Origin: Lentibacter algarum
GTDB taxonomy: Bacteria > Pseudomonadota > Alphaproteobacteria > Rhodobacterales > Rhodobacteraceae
Reading direction: 5' to 3'
Assembly: GCF_040580765.1 (NCBI RefSeq)
Contig: NZ_CP158687.1
Span: forward strand, 868,001 to 932,000
DNA: 64,000 nt
In this document: positions 27,243 to 36,445 of the stretch, piece after piece
Numbering within the stretch: the first letter of the stretch is position 1
Layout: each line of letters starts with the position of its first letter
The notes under the pieces: model-generated
What the model was told of the DNA's origin: nothing
Databases searched by the model: none
Seen by the model: only the letters and a program-made list of their open reading frames with translations
Translations under genes and position numbers: made by a program

Positions 27243-28199
27243 ATGCATCCGATCATAAAACTGATTGCCCAGCGGTTTACGCTGGGCATACTTCTCCTTG
27301 TCGCCGCCTCTGTGCTGATTTTCGGGTTGACCGAAGCTTTGCCCGGAGATGCGGCGCAAGCCGTGTTGGGGCAGGCGGCCACGCCTGAAAGCCTTGCCAA
27401 CCTGCGCGAGGAGATGGGCCTTAATCGCCCAGCTACCACGCGGTATTTCGAGTGGTTCGGCGGCATCCTTCAGGGCGATATGGGCGTCTCTATTATCAAC
27501 CGTCTTGATATTGCCGAAAGTGTTGGCAAGCGGCTTGGCAATACGCTGTTCCTTGCGTTTTGGGCTGCGATTGTTTCTGTCCCTCTGGCAATATTTCTCG
27601 GGCTTTTGGCCGTGCGCTACCGCAACCGCTGGCCTGACAAGTTGATCTCGGGCGTGACGCTCACGACGATTTCCATTCCTGAATTTCTGATTGGCTATGT
27701 GCTGGTCTATTTCCTCGCGGTGAAGCTTGGCTTTGGCTCGGCGCTTGCGATGATCAATGATGATATGTCTCTGTGGCAAAAGCTTCAGTCGATTGTTTTG
27801 CCTGTGATGGTGCTGACGCTCGTTGTTTTGGCCCATATGATGCGGATGACGCGGGCTGCGATCCTGAATGTGATGCAATCGGCCTATATCGAAACCGCCG
27901 AGCTCAAGGGGCTCAGCGTATTCAACGTGATTGCAAAACACGCCTTTCCAAACGCGGTGAGCCCGATTGTAAACGTGGTGATGTTGAACTTGGCATACCT
28001 TGTGGTGGGCGTGGTCGTCATTGAAGTTGTCTTTGTCTATCCAGGCATGGGGCAGTTTCTTGTCGATGCGGTGACAAAGCGGGATGTGCCTGTCGTGCTT
28101 GCTTGCGGCGTGATCTTTGCGGCGATCTACATTGGCCTTAACATGCTGGCAGATATCATTTCGATCCTTGCGAACCCGAGATTGAGGCATCCTAAATGA
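27243..28199 (+). CDS. ABC transporter permease, DppB type
   Basis: A 318-residue inner-membrane permease with about six helices, the ALPGDAA segment after helix 1, and the EAA-like loop ETAELKGLSVFNVIAKHAFPNAVSPI that docks the ATPase. I chose ATG 27243; the frame begins at 27195 inside the upstream gene's tail. The stop overlaps the next permease by 4 bp. Confidence 0.93.
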   Translation: MHPIIKLIAQRFTLGILLLVAASVLIFGLTEALPGDAAQAVLGQAATPESLANLREEMGLNRPATTRYFEWFGGILQGDMGVSIINRLDIAESVGKRLGNTLFLAFWAAIVSVPLAIFLGLLAVRYRNRWPDKLISGVTLTTISIPEFLIGYVLVYFLAVKLGFGSALAMINDDMSLWQKLQSIVLPVMVLTLVVLAHMMRMTRAAILNVMQSAYIETAELKGLSVFNVIAKHAFPNAVSPIVNVVMLNLAYLVVGVVVIEVVFVYPGMGQFLVDAVTKRDVPVVLACGVIFAAIYIGLNMLADIISILANPRLRHPK

Positions 28200-29014
28200 T
28201 TAAGAATATCCCTCTTTCGGCTCTCATTGGTTTGATTATCACAGGGGTCTATTTCTTTGTGGCAATCTTTGCGGGCTTTGTGGCGCCGTATGGTATGGCC
28301 GAGGTTGTCGGCGATGTTTGGGAGCCAGCGAGTGCCGCACATGTGTTGGGCACAGACAACATTGGCCGCGATCTCCTCACAAGGATGATCTATGGTGGGC
28401 AGACAACGATCTTTATTGCCACGGCGGGCACAATCCTGAGCTTTGTGACTGGGTCTACGCTTGGCTTTTTGGCCGCTGTTTTGGGTGGCTGGGCAGATCA
28501 GCTTCTGAGCCGTTTGGTTGACCTCTTGATGGCGATCCCCTCGCTTATTCTGGCCCTTGTGATCCTTGCGATGGTTCCAGTGACGGTCCCCGTGCTCATT
28601 TTGGTCATGGGATTGCTGGATGCGACACGCGTGTTCCGTTTGGCGCGCTCTGTGGCCGTCGATATCAATGTGATGGAATATGTCGAGGCCGCGAGTCTGC
28701 GCGGTGAGGGACGGCTTTGGGTGATCTTTCGGGAGATCCTACCAAATGCACTGAGCCCGCTTGTTGCCGAGCTGGGCCTGCGCTTTATCTTTATGGTCTT
28801 GTTTATTTCGACCCTGAGCTTCCTTGGCCTTGGCGTGCAGCCGCCGCTGGCGGACTGGGGCGGGATTGTGAAAGAAAACAAAGATGGGATTATCTATGGC
28901 ATCGGGGCCGCGCTTTACCCTGCGATTGCGATTGCGACGCTGGCGATCAGTGTGAACCTTGTGGCGGATTGGGTTTTGAACCGAACCACCAGCCTGAAAG
29001 GGGGCCGCGGATGA
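28196..29014 (+). CDS. ABC transporter permease, DppC type
   Basis: A 272-residue second permease of the peptide-type importer. It has the DppC hallmark HVLGTDNIGRDLLTRMIYGGQTT, five to six helices, and the EAA loop EAASLRGEGRLWVIFREILPNAL. It overlaps both neighbours by ATGA, so the three proteins are made in fixed proportion. Confidence 0.94.
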   Translation: MIKNIPLSALIGLIITGVYFFVAIFAGFVAPYGMAEVVGDVWEPASAAHVLGTDNIGRDLLTRMIYGGQTTIFIATAGTILSFVTGSTLGFLAAVLGGWADQLLSRLVDLLMAIPSLILALVILAMVPVTVPVLILVMGLLDATRVFRLARSVAVDINVMEYVEAASLRGEGRLWVIFREILPNALSPLVAELGLRFIFMVLFISTLSFLGLGVQPPLADWGGIVKENKDGIIYGIGAALYPAIAIATLAISVNLVADWVLNRTTSLKGGRG

Positions 29015-30648
29015 CTGAAGCTTTTGTCAGAGTACGTGACCTCAAGATCGGGGCGACAGTCTACCCGCCCGGTGAAAAGCCGCATGATATCGAGATTGTG
29101 CATGGTGTTTCTTTTGATCTTGAAAAAGGAAAAGTGCTGGGCCTGATTGGGGAATCCGGCGCCGGCAAGTCGACCATTGGCCTTGCCAGCATGGCGTATG
29201 GGCGCGGCGGTGTTGAGCTGACGGGTGGCGAAGTCTGGGTCAATGGGCGCGACATCTTGAAAACCTCCAAGGGCGATCTGCGCTCCTTGCGGGGAGGGGA
29301 AGTTACCTATGTGAGCCAGTCTGCGGCTGCGAGTTTCAACCCCGCAAAGCAGATATTGGAACAGGTTACGGAAGCCGCGATCCGTCATGGGAAATTCACC
29401 AAGGCAGAGGCTGAGGCGCGCGCGATTGTACTGTTTGAAAAGCTTGGATTGCCTGAACCTGAACGTATCGGAAGGCGCTATCCTCATCAAGTTTCGGGTG
29501 GGCAGTTGCAGCGGTGTATGACGGCGCTGGCGCTCTGTCCTGAACCTGATCTTGTGGTGTTTGATGAGCCGACCACTGCGCTTGATGTGACGACGCAGAT
29601 TGATGTTCTTATGGCCATCAAAGAGGCCATTCGCGACACTGGGGTGGCGGCACTTTATATTACGCATGATCTGGCCGTTGTAGCGCAGGTCAGTGATGAC
29701 ATCATGGTGCTCAAGATGGGCGAGATGGTGGAATATGGCTCCGTCGACCAGATCATCAATGCGCCGCAAGAAGAGTACACCCGTGCGCTTGTCTCTGTTC
29801 GCTCGATTGAGCATGAAGAAAAGCAGCCCACAAGCGAGCCTGTCTTGATTTGTGAGAATATAACAGCGCGCTACAAGGGCACGAAGTTTGATGTTCTGAA
29901 AGATGTGAATGTCGAGGTGCACCCTGGTCAAACGCTTGCTGTTGTCGGAGAAAGTGGATCTGGCAAATCGACGCTGGCGCGCGTGATCACGGGGCTATTG
30001 CCACAGCGTGAGGGACGGGTGCATTTTGCGGGGCGTGACCTCAACCCTGTGATGCGGACGCGGTCCCGAGAAGATTTGCGCGAGTTGCAGATGATCTATC
30101 AGATGGCGGATACCGCGATGAACCCGCGCCAAACCGTGGGGACCATTATTGGCCGGCCGCTTGAGTTTTATTTCGGGTTGCGGGGTGCCGAGAAGCAGAA
30201 GCGTATTCAGGAGCTTTTGGACGAGATCGAGCTTGGTAAGGGCTTTCAGGACCGCTACCCCGCCGAACTCAGTGGGGGGCAAAAACAACGGGTCTGTATT
30301 GCGCGTGCACTCGCGGCGAAGCCTAAGCTCATTATCTGTGACGAGGTGACAAGCGCGCTTGATCCGCTCGTTGCGGATGGCATTTTAAAACTTCTACTGG
30401 ATTTGCAGAAGATCGAGAATGTGGCCTATCTCTTTATCACGCATGATCTTGCAACGGTGCGGGCGATCGCGGACAGTATTGCTGTGATGTATCAGGGCGA
30501 AGTGGTGCGGTATGGCACAAAGACTGAGGTCTTGAGCCCGCCATTTGACGACTATACCGACCTGTTGCTGAGCTCTGTGCCCGAAATGAAGCTTGGCTGG
30601 CTGGAAGACGTGATTGCGAACCGCAAGATGGAAAGTGCGGGGAACTGA
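29011..30648 (+). CDS. Fused double ATPase of peptide-type ABC importer (DppD-DppF)
   Basis: A 545-residue protein with two complete nucleotide-binding domains in tandem. The first has Walker A GESGAGKST near 49, signature VSGGQLQR and Walker B VVFDEPTTALD. The second has GESGSGKST near 315, LSGGQKQR and IICDEVTSALD. In this importer family the two ATPases are often separate DppD and DppF proteins; here they are one chain. The start at 29011 overlaps the permease stop; a longer frame to 28717 is a shadow. Confidence 0.94.
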   Translation: MTEAFVRVRDLKIGATVYPPGEKPHDIEIVHGVSFDLEKGKVLGLIGESGAGKSTIGLASMAYGRGGVELTGGEVWVNGRDILKTSKGDLRSLRGGEVTYVSQSAAASFNPAKQILEQVTEAAIRHGKFTKAEAEARAIVLFEKLGLPEPERIGRRYPHQVSGGQLQRCMTALALCPEPDLVVFDEPTTALDVTTQIDVLMAIKEAIRDTGVAALYITHDLAVVAQVSDDIMVLKMGEMVEYGSVDQIINAPQEEYTRALVSVRSIEHEEKQPTSEPVLICENITARYKGTKFDVLKDVNVEVHPGQTLAVVGESGSGKSTLARVITGLLPQREGRVHFAGRDLNPVMRTRSREDLRELQMIYQMADTAMNPRQTVGTIIGRPLEFYFGLRGAEKQKRIQELLDEIELGKGFQDRYPAELSGGQKQRVCIARALAAKPKLIICDEVTSALDPLVADGILKLLLDLQKIENVAYLFITHDLATVRAIADSIAVMYQGEVVRYGTKTEVLSPPFDDYTDLLLSSVPEMKLGWLEDVIANRKMESAGN

Positions 30649-30689
30649 GAAAGGGTCTGGTTTTCGCGTGGCGAAAGCCCAACCGTGGC

Positions 30690-30746
30690 GAGAGAGGCTT
30701 TGCCCCTTTCCGTTTTCAAAGCTTGCTGGCTTTGGAAACCTCTCTC
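30690..30746 (+). terminator. Imperfect hairpin after ABC operon
   Basis: GAGAGAGG (30690-30697) pairs with CCTCTCTC (30739-30746), with an inner TTTCC/GGAAA and CAAAG/CTTTG stem. There is no T-run. It may cap the 3' end of the transporter mRNA or partly separate the phosphodiesterase gene that starts 75 bp later. Confidence 0.4.
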
Positions 30747-30820
30747 CCCTGAATGTTTAATGAGAGAAAAGCTAGGCTGAACAGTTTTGAGCGGCCGTCT
30801 GCGGCGAGGGAGACGTAACG

Positions 30821-31657
30821 ATGAAGCGCAAATTACTTTTGATCATTCTGGACGGGGTGCCTTTGCGCAATTTTCGCAGGCTGTTTGGCAACTTGGAAGG
30901 CTGGGTGGACAGCGGGGAGGCACAGCGCTTTGTGCACCGAGCTGTGTTGCCGTCGATTTCGGCGAGCTGCTATGCGAGCCTGCACACGGGTGTGAACCCT
31001 CAGGTGCACGGCTGTACTGGCAACGGGAACGTCTTTCGTCTCAAAGAGGAAGATGTGTTTGCCGCTGTTCGCAAGGGCGGTGGCGTGACGGGGGCTGTGG
31101 CGCATTCGTTCTGGAGCGAGTTTTTCAACCGTCATCCTTTCGACTATGTGCGCGACATTGAATACGACGAGCCCGAGAGCGCGACGATCAACCATGGACG
31201 TTTTCATACAATGACGGGGTATGGGCTGGTCAATCAGATGACGCCTTCTGATGTGGACCTGTTTGGGACGCTGACAAACCTATGTGCGCGTTTTGGGCTG
31301 GATTATGGCATGCTGCACACCTGCACGCTCGACAGCATGGGGCACCGATTTTTCCATGACTGTCAGGAGATGGACCATGCTTGCGCGGTCATGGACGAGA
31401 TGTTGGCGCCCTTTATTCCGAAGTGGCGCGATATGGGATACGAGATCATTGTGACGGCCGACCACGGGCAGGACGATCGCGGACATCATGGCGGCAAGGG
31501 CGACTTGCAGCAGCTCACGGCGCTATATTATTTTGGCGAGGGGCAGGGGCCGCATCAGGATGCGGAAATCGACCAGCTCCAGATTGCACCAACGATTTTG
31601 AGCCGTTTGGGGGCGGATATTCCTGCGAGCATGACGGGGCATGTTTTTTTGAAATAG
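30821..31657 (+). CDS. Alkaline-phosphatase-superfamily phosphodiesterase
   Basis: A 278-residue member of the nucleotide pyrophosphatase/phosphodiesterase family. The metal-binding ILDGVP comes at residue 9, the region holding the nucleophile is LPSISASCYASLHTG, and the C-terminal metal site is VTADHGQDDRGHHGG. No signal peptide is visible, so it is probably cytoplasmic. It follows the ABC importer on the same strand and may process an imported phosphate- or sulfate-ester substrate; that is inference from context. Confidence 0.85.
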   Translation: MKRKLLLIILDGVPLRNFRRLFGNLEGWVDSGEAQRFVHRAVLPSISASCYASLHTGVNPQVHGCTGNGNVFRLKEEDVFAAVRKGGGVTGAVAHSFWSEFFNRHPFDYVRDIEYDEPESATINHGRFHTMTGYGLVNQMTPSDVDLFGTLTNLCARFGLDYGMLHTCTLDSMGHRFFHDCQEMDHACAVMDEMLAPFIPKWRDMGYEIIVTADHGQDDRGHHGGKGDLQQLTALYYFGEGQGPHQDAEIDQLQIAPTILSRLGADIPASMTGHVFLK

Positions 31658-31880
31658 CGGCCCAAGTGCGCTGTTTTGTTGGCTTGGAGGGCATAAACAG
31701 CGTTGAGCTTTGTTGCAGGCGTGCAACGGAAAACCCCCTAAATATCAGGTATGACGCAGTATTTTGGGGGTTCCCCCCAAATAGACACTATCCAAATGCG
31801 TTTTTTATGGGTAACCATTGTGGCAGAAAAGCGGCGCATTCAATGACGTCGCTCATGTTGAGGCAAATGGTGGTGTAGTG

Positions 31881-34800
31881 ATGAAACCTATTAGTTTCGT
31901 TGCCCGTGGTGGCACGGGTTCTGTTGATCGTGGAAACGTATCAGCAGACCAAAATTTTACAGCAATTCAAGCAAGTGCGGGTGGGGAGTATTCCTTTAAC
32001 CTACGGCAGAGCGACATTGTTCGCTATGGTCGTGCGGGCACAAATCTTGAGATTACGCTCGCTGATGGGCGCGTGATCCTGCTGGAAAACTTTTTTGACG
32101 GCTCGGGCACGCCAGTGGCCAAGCTCTACGTATCTGCGGATACATACATCAGTGAAGTGACGCTGGTGGATGGAGCCAATGGTGAGCTGTATGGGCAATA
32201 CGGTGTTGCAGAGACTTGGGGCAAATACGGCGCTGGCGATGATTTGATCTTCGTGGATGGCACGGAGGTCGCTCATGCGGCGATGGGCCAAGAGGAAGAG
32301 GTCTCAATGCTTGGTGCAGTTGGGCTTCTTGGCGGTCTTGGCGGCGTTGGGACTGCGGCGGCTGTTGCGGGTGGTATCGGCGTTCTGGGTGGCGTTGCTG
32401 GCGGCGGCGGCGGTGGTGGCGGTACACCTGTTTATGTTGAACCAACCGTGAATGATGCGACCGTTGTGATAGGCGGTGACGATGTGACTGAAGCGGATCA
32501 GGTTGTTGAGGTGACGGGAACGGCGCAGCCTGGGTCGCAGGTTGTTGTGACAATCGGCGAAGAGGTTGTGACAGTTGTGTCGGACGCAAACGGCGACTGG
32601 TCTGCGACATTTGCAGGTGAGACTTTCCCAGCTGATGGCGGCTATGCTGCCGGCGTTGTTATCACCGAGCCTAACGGCACGGTCACTGGCCTTGAGGGGC
32701 CGAGCGTGACAGTGGACCTCACAGGGCCAGCCATTAACTTGGCGGATGGTGTTCAGTCTACGGGTGATTTGGTAACATCAGCTGACTACAGCGATGGTGT
32801 GGAGATTAGTGGCACGGGTGAGGCGGGTGCTGCTCTCACGGTTACCATTGGCTCAGTGACACATGAGACAGTTGTGGGTGAGGATGGCAGCTGGTCTGTG
32901 ACCTTCTCGACAAGTGAAGTCGAGGGTGGAGAATATGAGACTGATGTGACCATCGTTTCCACAGACAGCTACGGCAACTCAACCACCACCGTTGAAACTC
33001 TGGTTGTGGATACGATCAGCAACGTCACATTTGGCGGTGCGAATGGTGGTGCTGACGGAGTTATCAACGGGGCCGAGCATGGCGGCGGTGTGACTTTGAC
33101 GGGCACAACACAGCCTGGCTCAAGCGTTGTTGTGACGCTGGATGGCGTTCAACACAATGCTACAGTCGATGCGCAGGGCAACTGGACGGTTCGTTACAGT
33201 TCGAGTGAAGTGCGCACCGGTGACTACACAGGCAATGTCAGCGTGACGGCCACAGACGCTGTCGGCAACAGCTCAAGTACAACGGGCACTGTCGAGTTTG
33301 ACACCTTGGTTGAAAACTACACGATCAATACGACCACTGGCGGTAGCGACAATGTTGTGAGTGCATCAGAAGCACTAAACGGCGTGAATTTTGGAGGAAC
33401 GGTGGAGCCTGGTTCCACAGTTATGGTCAACTTTGCAGGGATCGATCGCGCTGCAAACGTGGCGGCCAATGGCAGCTGGACTGTGAGCTACTCAGCGGGC
33501 GAAATCCCGCAATCAAACGGCAGCACGTTTACTATGACCGCTGTGGCGACAGACGGCGCGGGCAACAGCTCGACGCTGACGCAGGGTGTGGTTGTTGACA
33601 ATATGGCGGGGTCACTCACCCTTTCGAGTGCGCCAATCGAGACCGACAATATCATCAACGCAGCAGAAGCAGCTGATGGTGTGGTTGTGCGTGGCACGTC
33701 GGATGCGGGAAATCTGGTTCAGGTTCAGATGGGCACGGCCACTGTAAATGTTGTGACCGACGCAAGCGGCAACTGGACAGCCAACTTTGGCGCGAGCCAG
33801 ATCGCTGGCGGACAGTATACGGCGCCAATTACGGCCACAACAACGGACGCGGCTGGCAACAGCCGAACCGTGACTGGCTCTGTTGAAGTCGACACCGAAG
33901 TGCGCAACCTTGGCGTCTCGGTGGATAATGTCACCACAGACAACGTGATCAACGGCGCTGAGCGCGACGATGGCGTGACGTTTAGCGGCACAACAGAAGC
34001 AGGCTCGACCTCGGTTGTTGTGACAATTGACGGTGTGTCGCGCAATGCGACAGTCAATTCTGCGGGCAGCTGGTCTGTGACTTTCCCCAAAAACGATCTG
34101 CCAGATGCGGAAGACACTTATCAGCTCCAAGTGGCTGTGACGGATCGCGCAGGAAACACGGCGACAGCGTCACGCGATGTTGAGTTTGACACCTTCGTCA
34201 ACGCATTGTCAGGCGGGGCAGTTCAGGAAGGCAGCAACACTATTTTCAATGCCTCTGAAATCCGTGACGGGATTACTGTCTCTGGCCAAGTCGAAGCCGG
34301 TTCTACTGTGACGGTCGATTTTGGCGGCGCAACCTATAACGCCACGGTTGATGCCAACGGAAACTGGACGCTTGATCTGCCTGCTTCGGCCTTCTCGGCG
34401 GAGGAGTACAGTGCTGATCTGGTGGTCAATGCTCGTGATGCGGCAGGCAACGTGGACAGCCTCACGCAAACCATCGAGATTGATGCAGCGCTACCCGATA
34501 CGCCTGAAATCTTTGCGGAAACGAGTGTCGATGACGGTTATGCAGCTGTTTGGGTGCAAGATAGCGTTGATACACAAGCGGTGTACGAAGTGGCGCAAGA
34601 CAATAGTGTTACGCTGATTGCGGATGAAAACGGTGCAGCGCGTGTTGGTGGCAATAATGTCTTTGGCTTTGACGAGATTGTTCCTGATGGGTCGCACCTT
34701 GTTGTCTCCGCCACGGATGCTGCGGGCAACGTTTCAAGTACCTTTATGGCGCTGGATGATCCGGGCAACTCCAATATCGACATGAGCAGTGTCAACACAG

Positions 34801-35063
34801 GGCTTGCTGGCCTTGAGATCGAGGCGATTGATCTGACCTTTGCGGAAGATACAAATCTGACGCTCTCGCTGAATCAGATCGAGGCCTTTGCGGAGAATTC
34901 GACCACGTTGGCAATCCATGGCGGCGATGACGACACAGTCAACATAACAGGCGCGGTTAAGACCACGGCGACTGTGAGCGAAGGTGGACAGACATATGAT
35001 GTCTATACCATCGGTGATGACCACACTGTGTTGATCGACGACGATATCACGGTTGTGATTTAA
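31881..35063 (+). CDS. Large Ig-repeat adhesin secreted by type I system (BapA-like)
   Basis: A 1060-residue surface adhesin candidate. It has no signal peptide. Residues 1-130 form a BapA-type N-terminal module (VRYGRAGTNLEITLADGRVI, LYVSADTYISEVTL). A hydrophobic glycine-alanine stretch and a run of glycines around 150-185 follow, as in adhesins retained in their exporter. Then seven Ig-like repeats of about 95 residues appear, each with a G-(N/S/D)-W-(S/T) core and TDAAGN-type end. The C-terminus IHGGDDDTVNITGA ... DDDITVVI resembles type I secretion targets. The exporter genes follow directly. ATG 31881 was chosen over 31818. Confidence 0.85.
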   Translation: MKPISFVARGGTGSVDRGNVSADQNFTAIQASAGGEYSFNLRQSDIVRYGRAGTNLEITLADGRVILLENFFDGSGTPVAKLYVSADTYISEVTLVDGANGELYGQYGVAETWGKYGAGDDLIFVDGTEVAHAAMGQEEEVSMLGAVGLLGGLGGVGTAAAVAGGIGVLGGVAGGGGGGGGTPVYVEPTVNDATVVIGGDDVTEADQVVEVTGTAQPGSQVVVTIGEEVVTVVSDANGDWSATFAGETFPADGGYAAGVVITEPNGTVTGLEGPSVTVDLTGPAINLADGVQSTGDLVTSADYSDGVEISGTGEAGAALTVTIGSVTHETVVGEDGSWSVTFSTSEVEGGEYETDVTIVSTDSYGNSTTTVETLVVDTISNVTFGGANGGADGVINGAEHGGGVTLTGTTQPGSSVVVTLDGVQHNATVDAQGNWTVRYSSSEVRTGDYTGNVSVTATDAVGNSSSTTGTVEFDTLVENYTINTTTGGSDNVVSASEALNGVNFGGTVEPGSTVMVNFAGIDRAANVAANGSWTVSYSAGEIPQSNGSTFTMTAVATDGAGNSSTLTQGVVVDNMAGSLTLSSAPIETDNIINAAEAADGVVVRGTSDAGNLVQVQMGTATVNVVTDASGNWTANFGASQIAGGQYTAPITATTTDAAGNSRTVTGSVEVDTEVRNLGVSVDNVTTDNVINGAERDDGVTFSGTTEAGSTSVVVTIDGVSRNATVNSAGSWSVTFPKNDLPDAEDTYQLQVAVTDRAGNTATASRDVEFDTFVNALSGGAVQEGSNTIFNASEIRDGITVSGQVEAGSTVTVDFGGATYNATVDANGNWTLDLPASAFSAEEYSADLVVNARDAAGNVDSLTQTIEIDAALPDTPEIFAETSVDDGYAAVWVQDSVDTQAVYEVAQDNSVTLIADENGAARVGGNNVFGFDEIVPDGSHLVVSATDAAGNVSSTFMALDDPGNSNIDMSSVNTGLAGLEIEAIDLTFAEDTNLTLSLNQIEAFAENSTTLAIHGGDDDTVNITGAVKTTATVSEGGQTYDVYTIGDDHTVLIDDDITVVI

Positions 35064-35074
35064 GATTTGAGCGT

Positions 35075-35099
35075 GGGGCGCGCGTGTTTGGCGCGCCCC
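35075..35099 (+). terminator. GC-rich hairpin between adhesin and secretion genes
   Basis: GGGGCGCGC (35075-35083) pairs perfectly with GCGCGCCCC (35091-35099) over a 7-nt loop. No T-run follows, and the tolC-like gene begins 45 bp later. It probably works as an intercistronic stability or partial-termination element, letting adhesin and exporter levels differ. Confidence 0.55.
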
Positions 35100-35143
35100 C
35101 GTTCACCCAAAATTATAACGCCTAATAAAAAACGGGGCGATCT

Positions 35144-36445
35144 ATGGGGCAGAACCTATTGGGCCTAAGGGCCACGAGTGCATTTTTAATGGTTACCTTG
35201 ATGAGCGGTTGCATGTCGGGTTTGCCAGAGGTGAGCCGCTTTAAAGCGGTGGATCTTGATACGCAGGCTGTGCAGAAGCGGGAAAAGGAAGCGGCGGAGT
35301 CGCTTGTGATTTCTTCTCTTCAGGCACGACAAAGCGTTTTGCCGAGAGGCAGCGCATTTGAACGCGTTGCCACGCCTGTCTTGGCGGCCAATTCACGCGC
35401 GGCAGAGAGCGAACTGCGCTCGGCCCGTCTGCGTGCTGAGGCGCAATCAAAGAACTGGCTGCCCACATTGGGGCCAAGTATTTCCCTCACATCGTTGAGT
35501 GATGCAGTGGCCAGTATCGTGCTCGACACGGTGCTTTACTCGGGCGGGCGCAAGAAGGCCGAGCGCGAGTTTGCCAAGTCCGATGTGGAAGTGGCGGCTG
35601 TGAACTTGTCGATTGATACAAACGAGCGCGTTCATACGGCGTTGATGCTTTATCTGCGTGGGCAAGAAGCGCGCGAGACGGCAACTATGCTCGGCGGTGC
35701 GCTTGAGGATATGAAGCATTTTGAATGTATCATGACCGAGCGGGTCAAGGGCGGGGTATCAGATATGTCTGACCTTAGCGTGATCCGTCACAAGCTTGCA
35801 AAGATGCAGGCACAATTTAACGCTGAAACCGAGATTGCTCTGGCCTCTGTGGCCGAGCTCAACGCTATGTCTGTGAAAAAGCTGGGTGAGGTCGAGGGTA
35901 TCACACAGCTTGAGGTGAGCCGTTATAGCGCGCAACCTTTGGAAGTCTTGTTGTCAGAAGCGGAGAAGGGCCGTTCGATCGCCAATGCGCAGATTGACCG
36001 TGCAGGCTATTTGCCCACAGTTTCGGCTTCTGTGTCTTCAAACGGGGGAGGTCTGACTGGAAGCGTTGCGCCAACCAACCCAATCGGGATCGGTATGGGC
36101 GCCAATCTTGAAGCGATCACAGCGACGGAAGAGGCCGCGGGCCGCCGTGTTGCGCAGTCACAGGAGGAAGCCAGCCGTCGCCTTGCCAAACAAGAGGCCG
36201 AAACAGCTGCACTCGACCGGCAGCTTGCTGAAGCGCGTGCTTTGACGGGCGGAGCGAAGGCCAATCTTGATTTGTTTCAGAGCCAGTATGACGCGGGCCA
36301 GAGACAGGTGATGGATGTGGTTGGGGTGTATGAAACTTATGCCGCGCAGGCGGAGAGCGAGATTGCCGTCAAATACGATCTTGTGCGCGCGCGGCTTGAT
36401 ATGGCCAAGGACCTTGGTCTCTTAGCGGATGGGGACGACATTTGA
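35144..36445 (+). CDS. TolC-like outer-membrane lipoprotein of the type I exporter
   Basis: A 433-residue outer-membrane efflux protein. The N-terminus MGQNLLGLRATSAFLMVTLMSGC ends in a lipobox, so it is probably acylated. The rest is long helix (coiled coil around 60-110 and 240-400) with LRSARLRAEAQSKNWLPTLGPSI, DTVLYSGGRKKAE and FQSQYDAGQRQVMDVV, the last a TolC-family ending motif. It forms the channel for the adhesin with the ABC and HlyD genes that follow, each overlapping by 4 bp. Confidence 0.88.
   Translation: MGQNLLGLRATSAFLMVTLMSGCMSGLPEVSRFKAVDLDTQAVQKREKEAAESLVISSLQARQSVLPRGSAFERVATPVLAANSRAAESELRSARLRAEAQSKNWLPTLGPSISLTSLSDAVASIVLDTVLYSGGRKKAEREFAKSDVEVAAVNLSIDTNERVHTALMLYLRGQEARETATMLGGALEDMKHFECIMTERVKGGVSDMSDLSVIRHKLAKMQAQFNAETEIALASVAELNAMSVKKLGEVEGITQLEVSRYSAQPLEVLLSEAEKGRSIANAQIDRAGYLPTVSASVSSNGGGLTGSVAPTNPIGIGMGANLEAITATEEAAGRRVAQSQEEASRRLAKQEAETAALDRQLAEARALTGGAKANLDLFQSQYDAGQRQVMDVVGVYETYAAQAESEIAVKYDLVRARLDMAKDLGLLADGDDI

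Noticed and set aside
28717..29010. Upstream extension of the ABC ATPase frame
   Set aside because: It overlaps the permease gene entirely; the ATG at 29011 gives the normal ATPase N-terminus.
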